64,000 bases of DNA from Deltaproteobacteria bacterium (GCA_016219185.1 JACRBZ010000030.1:124001-188000); one strand, 5' to 3'. Counted from the first letter of the stretch, positions 8,376 to 16,706 are shown. The notes: a model not told the origin generated them from the letters alone. Numbers and translations: made by a program.

Positions 8376-9218
8376 TTACGCGCCATGACCCTTGCTGTTG
8401 GGCTTTGAGGCCATATCAACCCCGCCTGCCTTGAATTTGTCAATGGCCTGGCGGACCGTCATGTTCTCCAGATTCTGGCCGACTTGAATGCCTGCGGCGG
8501 ACAGCGCCCTGAATGCCTTGGGTCCGACAGATCCGGTCAGAACCACGTTGGCTCCGGATCGACAAACTGTCTCAGCCGCCTGAATGCCGGCTCCCTGGGC
8601 CATGGCCTGTGAAGATCCGTTATCGACAAACTTGAATTCAAGGGTGTCCGGATCGACGATACAAAATCCGGCGGCACGGCCAAACCGGGGATCGACCTGC
8701 GAATCCAGGCCGGGTTCTTCGCAACTAACTGCAATTTTTACCATAATATGCTCCTTTTTGAGTTCGAAAGCGGTGCTCGCCGCGCGACTGACGCCTCGGC
8801 CGCCACGCGGATTCATGCAACCGTCATGTCTGTTTACACGATGTTCCTTCTTTTCCAATGGACCCATTCCGGACAACCGTCCTCCGCAGCATCCCGGCAT
8901 GGTAAATGCCTCTTTTCTAAAATCGCCGGAGAGCCATGCCCGAATGATTTCGCAAAGGTCTCCAGCGACAAAAGAGACCACGCGAATATCATAAGCCGCA
9001 ATCTGGGACAGCATGAGCCGGGAAATGGCCCCACAAATCAGCGTGTCAACACCGAGCTCAATCAGGTAGCGACCTGTTTCAGGACCCGAATTCGCAGGCA
9101 GTTTTTCATCCGTTTCACGGACGATATGCCCGGATTCGGCCTCAATCAGCCGGATATCTCTGGCCACATCAAATACCGGGGCGATTCGTTTGTTCCAGAC
9201 TGCAAAAGCCGCTTTCAT
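8376..9218 (-). CDS. Tandem NifX-like (ORP-type) protein, apparently fused from two genes
   Basis: One uninterrupted frame of 280 residues contains two NifX/NafY-type domains. Residues 1-95 are the first (MKAAFAVWNKRIAPVFDVA), then comes a Gly/Arg-rich linker with GCCGG. The second starts near residue 157 (MVKIAVSCEEPGLDSQVDPRFGRAAGF). In relatives these are usually separate genes. An AAAGGAG site lies just before the second ATG (about 8743), so the second domain may also be made alone. A sigma-54 promoter lies 39 bp upstream of the start. It heads the leftward operon and is the best candidate for the ORP cofactor-binding protein. Confidence 0.8.
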   Translation of the reverse strand: MKAAFAVWNKRIAPVFDVARDIRLIEAESGHIVRETDEKLPANSGPETGRYLIELGVDTLICGAISRLMLSQIAAYDIRVVSFVAGDLCEIIRAWLSGDFRKEAFTMPGCCGGRLSGMGPLEKKEHRVNRHDGCMNPRGGRGVSRAASTAFELKKEHIMVKIAVSCEEPGLDSQVDPRFGRAAGFCIVDPDTLEFKFVDNGSSQAMAQGAGIQAAETVCRSGANVVLTGSVGPKAFRALSAAGIQVGQNLENMTVRQAIDKFKAGGVDMASKPNSKGHGA

Positions 9219-9256
9219 CTGTATCCACCTGAGTTTAAGAATCTAAGAAATGGCCA

Positions 9257-9273
9257 AAGCAAATATAGTGCCA
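9257..9273 (-). promoter_or_regulatory. Sigma-54 promoter for the leftward ORP operon
   Basis: On the minus strand the sequence reads TGGCACTATATTTGCTT. GG (9272-9271) and GC (9260-9259) are 12 bases apart, matching the -24/-12 consensus TGGCAC-N5-TTGCW. Transcription should begin near 9247, about 28 bases before the start codon at 9218. Confidence 0.88.
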
Positions 9274-9359
9274 AATAACAATTTAACTGAAATAAAAACA
9301 TAACAATATGATATTAATTGATATAAAGTGATAGTGCCACCGGGGGGAAATGAAATTCA

Positions 9360-9408
9360 GTCGCAATATTGCTACTATTGCAGGTTGAACAAGTTGCATT
9401 ATTGCGAC
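9360..9408. promoter_or_regulatory. Paired activator sites for the leftward promoter
   Basis: Two 16-bp near-palindromes, GTCGCAATATTGCTAC (9360-9375) and GTTGCATTATTGCGAC (9393-9408), have starts exactly 33 bp apart. They match the same dyad, GTCGCAATATTGCGAC. They lie about 90-135 bp upstream of the minus-strand sigma-54 promoter, the usual distance for enhancer-binding proteins. The probable binder is the sigma-54 activator at 11813-13234. Confidence 0.75.
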
Positions 9409-9495
9409 TGGTGTTTTATCGGCACGTCAGCTCATGCAAGCAGTTTATCGGGTAAAGATCGGCGGGACGATGCGCGGCTTTTCTGATCGTTTTGA

Positions 9496-9544
9496 GTCGC
9501 AATATCCAAACACGGCTGTTCATGCGTAGTTGCAAATTTGCGAC
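9496..9544. promoter_or_regulatory. Paired activator sites for the rightward promoter
   Basis: A half-conserved copy, GTCGCAATATCCAAAC (9496-9511), and a good dyad, GTTGCAAATTTGCGAC (9529-9544), again have starts 33 bp apart. They lie about 75-120 bp upstream of the plus-strand sigma-54 promoter. Two pairs with identical spacing in one intergenic region argue against chance. The remaining sequence from 9274 to 9617 is AT-rich and shows nothing else I can name. Confidence 0.7.
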
Positions 9545-9617
9545 GATATAATAACCGACAATTCGCCATATGTCTTATTAAACATAAAATTCAGAATATT
9601 ATAAATATATTCGATGC

Positions 9618-9634
9618 TGGCATGATAAATGCTT
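9618..9634 (+). promoter_or_regulatory. Sigma-54 promoter for the rightward ATPase operon
   Basis: TGGCATGATAAATGCTT has GG at 9619-9620 and GC at 9631-9632, the correct 12-base offset. The -12 element (ATGCTT) is slightly weaker than on the leftward promoter. Transcription should start near 9644, leaving a leader of about 150 bases before the first clear start codon at 9792. Confidence 0.78.
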
Positions 9635-9791
9635 GATGTCAAGAATCAGGAGGCGCCCAGCGTTTGAGCCTGTCATTGCCGAACGGGTATCTTTCCGGGG
9701 ACTCAATTTTCTCCGGGCCGATATAAAGGACAGAGTCCGATCCTGCCAATCGGGCGCAAACGTCGTCCATGAACAAAAGGAGGGTCATATC

Positions 9792-9992
9792 ATGCCAAAT
9801 AGAGACGGAACCGGCCCAAGGAATCAGGGGTCACAATCAGGGCAGGGAGGCGGAAAAGGGCAAAAACAAAGAGGCCCTGGTTGTCGAAGAGGACCTAAAG
9901 ACGGCATCGGTCCAGGCTCCGGGGGTGGGCGGGGCCGCGGCCAGGGGACTGATAAAGAAGATGCCACGGATAAATCAAGCAAGGAGTCATGA
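9792..9992 (+). CDS. Small glycine-rich basic protein
   Basis: A 66-residue protein that opens MPNRDGTGPRNQG and is otherwise mostly Gly, Lys, Arg and Gln. The opening resembles the small DUF5320-type proteins found beside NifX and MinD-like genes, but I cannot prove the match. The start is set by AAAAGGAGGGTC six bases upstream. Its stop overlaps the start of the first ATPase gene (ATGA), so translation is probably coupled. The function is unknown. Confidence 0.65.
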   Translation: MPNRDGTGPRNQGSQSGQGGGKGQKQRGPGCRRGPKDGIGPGSGGGRGRGQGTDKEDATDKSSKES

Positions 9993-10840
9993 TGATTATC
10001 AGCATAGCGAGCGGAAAGGGCGGTACGGGCAAGACAACGATCGCCACGAACCTGGCCGTTTCTCTTGGGGGCGATGTCCAGCTTTTGGACTGCGATGTGG
10101 AGGAGCCCAATGCTTACCTCTTCATCCGGCCCAAAATTCATGAAACCAGGATCATTAACACTCCGGTACCCGAAGTGGATATGGAAAAGTGTACCCTTTG
10201 CGGCAAGTGCCAGGATATCTGCCAGTTCAAGGCGATTGTCGTCATGAGCAAAACCGTGCTGCCTTTCCCCGAGCTTTGTCACAGTTGTGGCGGCTGCATG
10301 CGCGTTTGTCCGGAAAAGGCCATCACGGAGACGGGCCGCGAAATCGGCGTCATCGAACGGGGCAGCCGAAACGGGTTGGAATTTGTTCATGGGAAACTGC
10401 GGGTCGGCGAGGCCATGTCCCCCCCGCTGATCCGGAAAGTGCGAGAATACGCAAGGCCCGATGTGCTGACGCTTATCGACGCCCCACCCGGAACTTCTTG
10501 CCCCGTCATCGCCGCCATGAAAGGGGCGGACTTTGTCTTGCTGGTGACCGAGCCCACGCCTTTTGGACTTCACGATCTCAAACTTGCCGCGGGAGCCGTG
10601 GAAATCCTCGATATTCCCTGCGGTTTGGTCATCAACCGCTCGGACATGGGTGATGATCGCGTCAGGGAGTATGCTGAGGGTCAGGGAATGCCCATTTTGA
10701 TGGAGATCCCTTTTGATCGAAAAATCGCGGAAGCCTACTCGCGGGGCGAAATGCTCGTGGAGGGGATGCCCGAATGGAAAGAAAGATTTCTGAACCTGCA
10801 CCATCGGATTGAAGCAATCATCTCTCAAACACCCAAGTAA
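9989..10840 (+). CDS. Ferredoxin-MinD-type ATPase, first of a pair
   Basis: A 283-residue deviant Walker-A P-loop ATPase of the MinD/Mrp class (SGKGGTGKTT at residues 9-18; IDAPPGT as the later Walker motif). Two [4Fe-4S] ferredoxin motifs are inserted near residues 68-110 (CTLCGKCQDIC and CHSCGGCMRVC). In D. vulgaris homologous ATPases belong to the ORP complex and are reported to influence cell division. Possible roles are metal-cluster handling or positioning of the ORP protein. It is followed after 30 bp by a paralogue. Confidence 0.88.
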   Translation: MMIISIASGKGGTGKTTIATNLAVSLGGDVQLLDCDVEEPNAYLFIRPKIHETRIINTPVPEVDMEKCTLCGKCQDICQFKAIVVMSKTVLPFPELCHSCGGCMRVCPEKAITETGREIGVIERGSRNGLEFVHGKLRVGEAMSPPLIRKVREYARPDVLTLIDAPPGTSCPVIAAMKGADFVLLVTEPTPFGLHDLKLAAGAVEILDIPCGLVINRSDMGDDRVREYAEGQGMPILMEIPFDRKIAEAYSRGEMLVEGMPEWKERFLNLHHRIEAIISQTPK

Positions 10841-10870
10841 CCCCCAAGAATCAAGGAAAAGAGACGTCTT

Positions 10871-11734
10871 ATGAAAGAACTGATCGTTATCAGCGGAAAA
10901 GGCGGAACCGGGAAAACAAGCCTGCTTGCCGCCTTTGCTTCCCTGGCAAAGGGGATGGTGCTTTGTGACGCTGATGTGGACGCGGCAGACCTTCATCTCA
11001 TTATGGATCCCCGGATTGTTGAGCGCCATGATTTTGAGTCCGGACATTCAGCCGTAATCAACCCGGACCCGTGTACCGAGTGCGGCCTGTGCCGGGAATT
11101 GTGCAAATGGAACGCCATCAGCGAAGAATTTGTCGTGGATCCCATTGCATGCGAAGGGTGTGGTGTCTGCTATTATTTTTGCCCTGAAAAGGCCATCACG
11201 TTTCCTTTGGACACGTGCGGCGAGTGGTTTCTATCCGATACGCGATTCGGGCCCATGGCACATGCAAGATTGGGTATCGCCGAGGAAAATTCGGGGAAAC
11301 TTGTCAGCCTGATCCGGCAGCAGGGCAAATTGCTTGCCGGAAAGAAAAATCTGGATCTGCTGTTAACGGACGGTCCTCCGGGTATCGGTTGTCCGGTAAT
11401 CGCCTCACTTGGCGGGGCCACGGCAGCGCTCATCGTGACCGAGCCCACGGTTTCAGGCAGACACGACATGGAGCGGGTGGCGGAGCTTGCCGCCTTCTTC
11501 AAGGTTCCGGCCATGGTCTGCGTCAACAAATATGACCTCAATCCCGATATGGGACGGGCCATTGAGAGTTATGCGCAAGAAAAAAACATGATCGTCATGG
11601 ACCGGATCCCTTTTGATCCGGTCTTTACAAAGGCAATGGTTCAGGGTAAGACGATTATTGAATTTGACCGCCATTCTGAAGGCGCAGTTGCGGTCAAAAA
11701 AATATGGGAAGATCTGACCCGGCTCTGGGGATAG
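10871..11734 (+). CDS. Ferredoxin-MinD-type ATPase, second of a pair
   Basis: The 287-residue paralogue of the preceding gene has Walker A SGKGGTGKTS, an inserted ferredoxin domain (CTECGLCRELC and CEGCGVCYYFC) and DGPPGIGCPV. The two may form a heterodimer, as the conserved pairing in sulfate reducers suggests. The ribosome site is AAGGAAAAGAGACG. It is the last gene of the rightward operon and faces the sigma-54 activator gene across 78 bp. Confidence 0.88.
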   Translation: MKELIVISGKGGTGKTSLLAAFASLAKGMVLCDADVDAADLHLIMDPRIVERHDFESGHSAVINPDPCTECGLCRELCKWNAISEEFVVDPIACEGCGVCYYFCPEKAITFPLDTCGEWFLSDTRFGPMAHARLGIAEENSGKLVSLIRQQGKLLAGKKNLDLLLTDGPPGIGCPVIASLGGATAALIVTEPTVSGRHDMERVAELAAFFKVPAMVCVNKYDLNPDMGRAIESYAQEKNMIVMDRIPFDPVFTKAMVQGKTIIEFDRHSEGAVAVKKIWEDLTRLWG

Positions 11735-11812
11735 TGGTATTTCTCTTGAACCAACTGAATGTACTCATGGTAATTCCGCGGGTCTTTTCATGTTCTGCCG
11801 ATTGTCGGCACT

Positions 11813-13234
11813 TCACTGTTCATGTCGGATTCGGGTACGCCCATCCCCTGGCGGCAGGGAAAGACCCAAGCGCTTCATTTTTCGGAACAGGGTACTCTTA
11901 TGAATACCGAGTGATCGGGCCGCGGCCAGACGGTTAAAATCCGTTTGCTCCAGGGCATTTCGAATGGCCTGGGCCTCCATCAGCTCCCGGGATGTCTGCA
12001 TATCGGCATGACATACCCGCGTCGTGTAACGGGCCGACAGCTCTTCCGGCAGATGTTCGATGGCAATGACACCCTGGTTGCACAGAATAAAGGCGCGTTC
12101 AATTGCATTTTCCAGCTCCCGGATGTTTCCCGGCCAGTCATGGGCCATCAGCAGGGAAAGCGCTTCCGGTGCGATCCCCTGGGTGGTTTTTTGCTGAAGC
12201 CGGTTGAACCGGGCGATAAATTGCTCCACCAGAAGCGGGATGTCTTCTTTTCGCCGGCGAAGCGGCGGCAGTTCGACGCGGATGACATTCACGCGATAAT
12301 ACAAGTCCTCGCGGAATACATGCTGGTGCACCCGTTCGGCCAGGTCCTTGTTGGTTGCAACGATGATCCTTGCGTTGGTGGTTTCGGATCGGGTCGCACC
12401 CAGGGGTTCGTAGGTCCGATCCTGGAGCACCCGCAGGAGCCGCACCTGAAACGCCGGGCTCACTTCACCGATTTCATCCAGAAAAAGGGTTCCGCCTTTG
12501 GCCATCGCAAAACGTCCCGGCTTGTCCTTTCCCGCGCCGGTGAATGCTCCGGCCTTATATCCGAAGAGTTCGGATTCCAGAAGGGTATCCGGCAAAGCGC
12601 CGCAATTGACTGCAATAAAGGGTTTTTTGCTTTGGGGACTCAGTGCGTGAATCGTTTTTGCCACCAGTTCCTTGCCGGTTCCGGTTTCCCCGAGAATCAG
12701 CACCGTACTGGGGCTGGCAGCGATGGCCGGAAGGACATCGAATACTTTCTGCATCAGGGGACTGCGACTTGCCAGATCACCGATGTGAAAGCGTCCCTCC
12801 AACTCCTGGCGCAGGGCCTCGACTTCACTCAGGTCCCGGAAAGTCTCTGCTCCGCCGATGATCTGCCCCTGCCCGTCCCGAAGGACCGCGGTGGAAACGC
12901 TGACCGGAATGCGGGTTCCATCCGCGTCAATGATGTAACCGGTCTGGCCGATGATCGCCTTGCGGTTTTTCAGGGTTCGCCGCAGTGCGCATTCGATTTC
13001 GCACATGCTGGAGCGGAACACTTCCGAGCAGAACCGGCCGATGGCCTCGCTGCGTGAAGTTTTGGTAATCTTCTCGGCCGCACGGTTAAACGAGGTGATG
13101 CGCCATTCCCGGTCTACCGTGAAAACACCATCTGAAATGCTTTCAAGGATGGCTTCGGTCGGTGTAAGCGGGGTGGATATTTTTATCTTTTTATGAACGC
13201 TCATCCGATTGTATGAAGACTCCTGTTGCACCAA
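11813..13234 (-). CDS. Sigma-54-dependent transcriptional activator (PAS-AAA+-Fis), likely ORP regulator
   Basis: 473 residues in three parts. A PAS sensor spans about 25-140, including ISDGVFTVDREWRITSFNRA. The AAA+ domain spans about 155-390, with GETGTGKE, the sigma-54-contacting GAFTGA loop and LFLDEIGEV. A Fis-type helix-turn-helix lies at the end (LAAARSLGIHKSTLFRKMKR). No receiver domain is present, so it senses a ligand or redox state through PAS. It is convergent with the ATPase operon and is the only activator beside the divergent sigma-54 promoters and their palindromes. In D. vulgaris the orp operons are controlled by such a neighbour. Confidence 0.9.
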   Translation of the reverse strand: MVQQESSYNRMSVHKKIKISTPLTPTEAILESISDGVFTVDREWRITSFNRAAEKITKTSRSEAIGRFCSEVFRSSMCEIECALRRTLKNRKAIIGQTGYIIDADGTRIPVSVSTAVLRDGQGQIIGGAETFRDLSEVEALRQELEGRFHIGDLASRSPLMQKVFDVLPAIAASPSTVLILGETGTGKELVAKTIHALSPQSKKPFIAVNCGALPDTLLESELFGYKAGAFTGAGKDKPGRFAMAKGGTLFLDEIGEVSPAFQVRLLRVLQDRTYEPLGATRSETTNARIIVATNKDLAERVHQHVFREDLYYRVNVIRVELPPLRRRKEDIPLLVEQFIARFNRLQQKTTQGIAPEALSLLMAHDWPGNIRELENAIERAFILCNQGVIAIEHLPEELSARYTTRVCHADMQTSRELMEAQAIRNALEQTDFNRLAAARSLGIHKSTLFRKMKRLGLSLPPGDGRTRIRHEQ

Positions 13235-13523
13235 AAATCAAAAATCGCATTTAAAATATAATTTTAAGGAATATTCACCCATTGTCAAATTAAAAAAACC
13301 TCTGCTGCCCAATTGCCGTGGTTTTTGGGTCATGCTGTTTTTTTCTGGGATTATAAACGGTCGGGGGGCGAAACACCTTGAATGTGACTCCTGCGGGCCG
13401 GGGAAAATACATCTTTCTGAGAGGGGATATCAACAAGGAAGTTAGAAATGAAGCCAGGAAAAGAAAATGAAGAAGGACTTGCGGTGAATCAGGCTGATCT
13501 TATGCGAGCGATGGATATGAAAT
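13235..13523. other. Intergenic region upstream of the activator gene
   Basis: About 290 bases between the divergently placed activator start and the end region of the acyl-CoA ligase gene. It is AT-rich near 13240-13300 and should contain the activator promoter, but I see no convincing -35/-10 pair. A short frame at 13447-13616 runs into the ligase gene antisense and is not supported. Confidence 0.4.
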
Positions 13524-13554
13524 CCCTTCTGAATCCAGTTCGGATTCAGAAGGG
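13524..13554 (-). terminator. Strong hairpin after the acyl-CoA ligase gene
   Basis: A perfect 13-bp inverted repeat, CCCTTCTGAATCC/GGATTCAGAAGGG with a 5-base loop, lies 11 bp beyond the ligase stop. Read leftward it is followed by only a weak ATTTC tract, so termination may need help or the hairpin may protect the mRNA end. Confidence 0.6.
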
Positions 13555-13565
13555 AAAAACAATCT

Positions 13566-15176
13566 TCAGTTTACCCGCTTTTCCCGGCCCTGCCATTCTT
13601 TTTCCCGAAGTTTGAACTTTTGAATCTTTCCGGTGGCGGTCTTGGGTAACTGTCCGAATTCCACGGTCTTGGGTGCTTTGAATTTAGCCAGTCTTTCCTT
13701 GCAGAAAGCGATGATATCCTCGGCCTTGGGATGGGCTCCGGCTCTGGGAACCACGAACGCCTTGGCGACTTCGCCCCATTTTTCATCCGGGACGGCAATC
13801 ACCGCAACTTCCAGAACATCCGGGTGACGGTAGAGCACGTTTTCCACTTCAACGGTGGAGATGTTTTCACCGCCGCTGATGATGATGTCTTTTTTCCGGT
13901 CCATGATCTGGATGTAATTGTCCGGATGCATGACCGCCAAATCGCCGCTGTGAAACCATCCGCCCTCAAATGCCGTGGCAGTGGCCTGCGGGTCCTTGTA
14001 ATAGCCCATCATCACGTTGTTGCCGCGCATCACGATCTCTCCGATGGTTTTGCCGTCGCGCGGTACCGGCTGCATGGTGCCGGGATCAACGACATCCACA
14101 TACATGGCCACCACATACGCAACGCCCTGACGGGATTTGAGCTTGGCTTTTTCTTCAAGCGAAAGCCCGGCCCATTCTTCCTGCCAGGCGCATACGGTGT
14201 GCGGACCATATACTTCGGTCAATCCGTAAACATGCGTGATATTGGCGCCGATGGTTTCCATGTTCTGAATAATGGTTGGCGCCGGCGGAGCGCCCGCGGT
14301 GACGATCTGCAAAGCGCTTTTGAGCTTGATGGCATTGGTCGTGGCATAAGTGGACATGCCGATCAGGATGGTCGGGGCCGCGCAAAGATGCGTGACTTTT
14401 TCCGTGTCGATCATCTTGTAGATTTCATCCGGCATCACTTTTCGCAGACAGACATGGGTGCCGCTTACGGCGGTGACTCCCCAAGTAAAACACCAGCCAT
14501 TGCAATGAAACATGGGAAGGGTCCACAAATAAACCGATGTGGAATCGAAGCCGGTTTCCATCATTTCACCCAGGGCATTCAGATAAGCGCCCCGGTGATG
14601 GTACATGACGCCTTTGGGAAGTCCGGTGGTGCCGCTCGTGTAATTGATGGTGATATTCTGATATTCATCGTCGATATCCGGTATTATCGGATCCGGCGAA
14701 CCCGTGGCCAAGAATTCCTCATATTCCATGCCTGCCAGCGGCTTGTCGCTACTGATGTCGCAGATGTTTACAAGAGTTTTGGCCTGAGTCAGTTCGCTTA
14801 TGATCGGCTTTACAATTCCGGCAAATTCATTGTCCACAAATACGACTTTGGAGTCTGAATGGTTGATAATGTAGCTGATCTCCTGGGACGCAAGGCGGAT
14901 GTTGACGCTTACCAACACCGCGCCGATCATGGGAACGGCAAAGTGCGCTTCCAGCATGGGCGGGATATTGGGGCAGATGAAGGCGACCTTGTCTCCTTTT
15001 TGAATGCCGATGTTTTTCAATGCGCTGGCCAGTTGATTGACTCTTGCATAGAATTCTTTATAGGTATAGCGTTTTTCGTTATAGACAACGGCTGTTTTAT
15101 TCGGATAAATCAAAGCAGACCGGCTGATGAAATGCACCGGCGTTAAAACATCAAAAAAGACGTTTTTGTTTTCCAT
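13566..15176 (-). CDS. Acyl-CoA synthetase (AMP-forming, medium/long-chain fatty acid type)
   Basis: A 536-residue adenylate-forming enzyme that activates carboxylic acids with ATP and CoA. It shows the AMP-binding P-loop YTSGTTGLPKG, the A5 motif VYGLTEVYGP, the A7 Asp in FHSGDLAV, the hinge DRKKDIIISGGENIS and the C-terminal Lys in PKTATGKIQKFKLR. The sequence type is close to the medium-chain acyl-CoA ligases abundant in sulfate reducers. A small gene lies just upstream (14 bp), and a TetR-type dyad lies 340 bp upstream of the start. The exact acyl substrate cannot be read from sequence. Confidence 0.88.
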   Translation of the reverse strand: MENKNVFFDVLTPVHFISRSALIYPNKTAVVYNEKRYTYKEFYARVNQLASALKNIGIQKGDKVAFICPNIPPMLEAHFAVPMIGAVLVSVNIRLASQEISYIINHSDSKVVFVDNEFAGIVKPIISELTQAKTLVNICDISSDKPLAGMEYEEFLATGSPDPIIPDIDDEYQNITINYTSGTTGLPKGVMYHHRGAYLNALGEMMETGFDSTSVYLWTLPMFHCNGWCFTWGVTAVSGTHVCLRKVMPDEIYKMIDTEKVTHLCAAPTILIGMSTYATTNAIKLKSALQIVTAGAPPAPTIIQNMETIGANITHVYGLTEVYGPHTVCAWQEEWAGLSLEEKAKLKSRQGVAYVVAMYVDVVDPGTMQPVPRDGKTIGEIVMRGNNVMMGYYKDPQATATAFEGGWFHSGDLAVMHPDNYIQIMDRKKDIIISGGENISTVEVENVLYRHPDVLEVAVIAVPDEKWGEVAKAFVVPRAGAHPKAEDIIAFCKERLAKFKAPKTVEFGQLPKTATGKIQKFKLREKEWQGREKRVN

Positions 15177-15190
15177 GTTGTCGTTGTCTC

Positions 15191-15382
15191 CTAAATTCCG
15201 TCCATGTGCTGTTCGCGGTAGCCTTTTATCGTTTCCTCATCTACCAGCTCTCGCATTTTCGCAAGGCAAGACGCATCAGTACAGGCTTTTTGCCAGATTT
15301 GTGGAATCACTTCCGTTATCAGGCGTTTTTGATCTTCGCTGCCAAGATTCAGGATTGCTGTTTTGATCTCTTCAAAGGTCAT
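15191..15382 (-). CDS. Small conserved-looking protein upstream of acyl-CoA ligase
   Basis: A 63-residue soluble, mostly helical and charged protein starting MTFEEIKTAILNLG, with two Cys (CTDASCLAK). The ATG at 15382 has a strong AAGGAGGAG site 4 bases upstream. It is 14 bp before the ligase gene on the same strand and so is co-transcribed. I do not recognise the family. A role as accessory factor for the ligase is only a guess from position. Confidence 0.65.
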   Translation of the reverse strand: MTFEEIKTAILNLGSEDQKRLITEVIPQIWQKACTDASCLAKMRELVDEETIKGYREQHMDGI

Positions 15383-15515
15383 AACTCCTCCTTGCTTCAT
15401 AAAAAAGACGTTGATAATAAAGGAAATAAGTTCTTTCCACGAATGGAAGGTGAAAAAGCATCCAATGAACGAACTGTCATCGCGTGCGTGAGGTCGGATG
15501 ACAGACTCTAAATTA

Positions 15516-15529
15516 TGAACGAGCGCTCA
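15516..15529. promoter_or_regulatory. TetR-type operator upstream of the acyl-CoA ligase operon
   Basis: TGAACGAGCGCTCA fits the dyad TGAnCGnnCGnTCA used by TetR-family regulators of fatty and branched-chain acid degradation. It lies about 135 bp upstream of the small gene and 100 bp from the patatin gene end. The regulator is presumably encoded elsewhere, or is the TetR at 27982. Confidence 0.5.
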
Positions 15530-15626
15530 ATCAACAACTAAATTGTTCTATCGCAAATCCCTGGATTTTGTCAATCAATTTTTTCAGGCTCAACAAACTG
15601 AACAAGAATCGGAAATAAAACTAAAT

Positions 15627-16706
15627 TTACTCAAAATCCCAGGATCGAACCCTGTTTCGGATATTCCCGCTCAGTACGGCTTCCATAAACTCATCGGCCA
15701 GGACTTGACTGGCCCTGGCTACAGTGCTCCAGTAAGCAAAACGCTGTGAATCCTTGCCTTCAAATCTGTAGAAGTCGTTCCGATCCGGAATCTTGTGATA
15801 GGGGAGCCGGTCGATAAAGTGCCTGGAGGGTGCCATCATCAGTACATTGGCCATATTCCGGGCACCGGGTTTTCGCCAGCTCAGTTTTTTGTCCAGCCAT
15901 CCGGGAATGATCCGCTCCATGTAGTGGGGAAACAGCGTCAGCCCTTCCGATTCACTCGAAAACGGAATGTCCATATGATAATCGATCACTCCGCCATCCC
16001 GGTAGATGCCGGAAGGGGATTCGGGGATGTCCCTGACCCCGGACATCACCAGCGGAATGGAACCCGAGGCCAGCAGCGCCAGGGGCAGATTCTCGGGGGT
16101 GAGTGGTACCTGGTGAATGGGAAATCCGGTGATATGAAAAAAAGGGGGAACGCTCCGCGAATCATAGAAGAGCGTCCGTTCAAAAAATACTTTTAAAAAC
16201 GAGCGGCTGATCAGATTGCCCAGGGCTGCTATCAACAAGGCAGTGGCAAGCAAAAACCGCCTGTCGCTGGCAGCCGGTCCTTTGCTGCGGACCGCCATGA
16301 AATTAAGCCTTAAATAAGGGTGATCCAGAATTTCCCTCGGACCCCTGTTTTTCAGAAACGCCTGCTGAATCCTGGCACTTTCCCGCGACACGGCTTCCGG
16401 AGACGGCTTTCCCGCATATGCCTGATGAATGTATGCGGATTCAAAATCCGAAAGGGAGGCTTTGGGGTCTGCCATGCACTGGCCGGCAAAACGCCAGGCC
16501 CCAATTGACGAGCCGATCAGAAACAAGGGTAATTCCCTGCCCTTGAACCAGTCGGAAAAAATAACCCGGTCCAGATGCCGCAGGACCAGCCATTTCGGAC
16601 CTCCTGCAGCCCCGGCAACCACCGATATCCTGTCCGGCCTGAGCCCTTCTTCGCGGATGATTTCAAAGGCTTTTCTGCCTGCGTAAAATACCAGATTTTC
16701 CGTCAT
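15627..16706 (-). CDS. Patatin-like phospholipase family protein
   Basis: A 359-residue protein with the patatin Ser-Asp dyad. The nucleophile elbow is GSSIGAW (about residue 65, preceded by the oxyanion glycines AGAAGGPKW), and the Asp is in YRDGGVIDYH. Hydrolysis of membrane or storage acyl esters in the cytoplasm is the family activity. Its ATG overlaps the stop of the upstream 3-hydroxyacyl-CoA dehydrogenase gene by 4 bases, so translation is coupled. That link suggests release or handling of fatty acids destined for beta-oxidation. No signal peptide is seen. Confidence 0.83.
   Translation of the reverse strand: MTENLVFYAGRKAFEIIREEGLRPDRISVVAGAAGGPKWLVLRHLDRVIFSDWFKGRELPLFLIGSSIGAWRFAGQCMADPKASLSDFESAYIHQAYAGKPSPEAVSRESARIQQAFLKNRGPREILDHPYLRLNFMAVRSKGPAASDRRFLLATALLIAALGNLISRSFLKVFFERTLFYDSRSVPPFFHITGFPIHQVPLTPENLPLALLASGSIPLVMSGVRDIPESPSGIYRDGGVIDYHMDIPFSSESEGLTLFPHYMERIIPGWLDKKLSWRKPGARNMANVLMMAPSRHFIDRLPYHKIPDRNDFYRFEGKDSQRFAYWSTVARASQVLADEFMEAVLSGNIRNRVRSWDFE

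Noticed and set aside
9633..9791. Extension of the Gly-rich peptide to a start at 9633
   Set aside because: It would begin inside the sigma-54 -12 element and ahead of the expected transcript start; the AAAAGGAGG site points to 9792.
9824..11047. Long minus-strand open frame of about 407 codons
   Set aside because: Antisense to the two ferredoxin-MinD ATPase genes, with no ribosome site and no recognisable family.
13447..13616. Small plus-strand frame before the acyl-CoA ligase end
   Set aside because: It runs through the terminator hairpin into the antisense of the ligase gene; no family resemblance.
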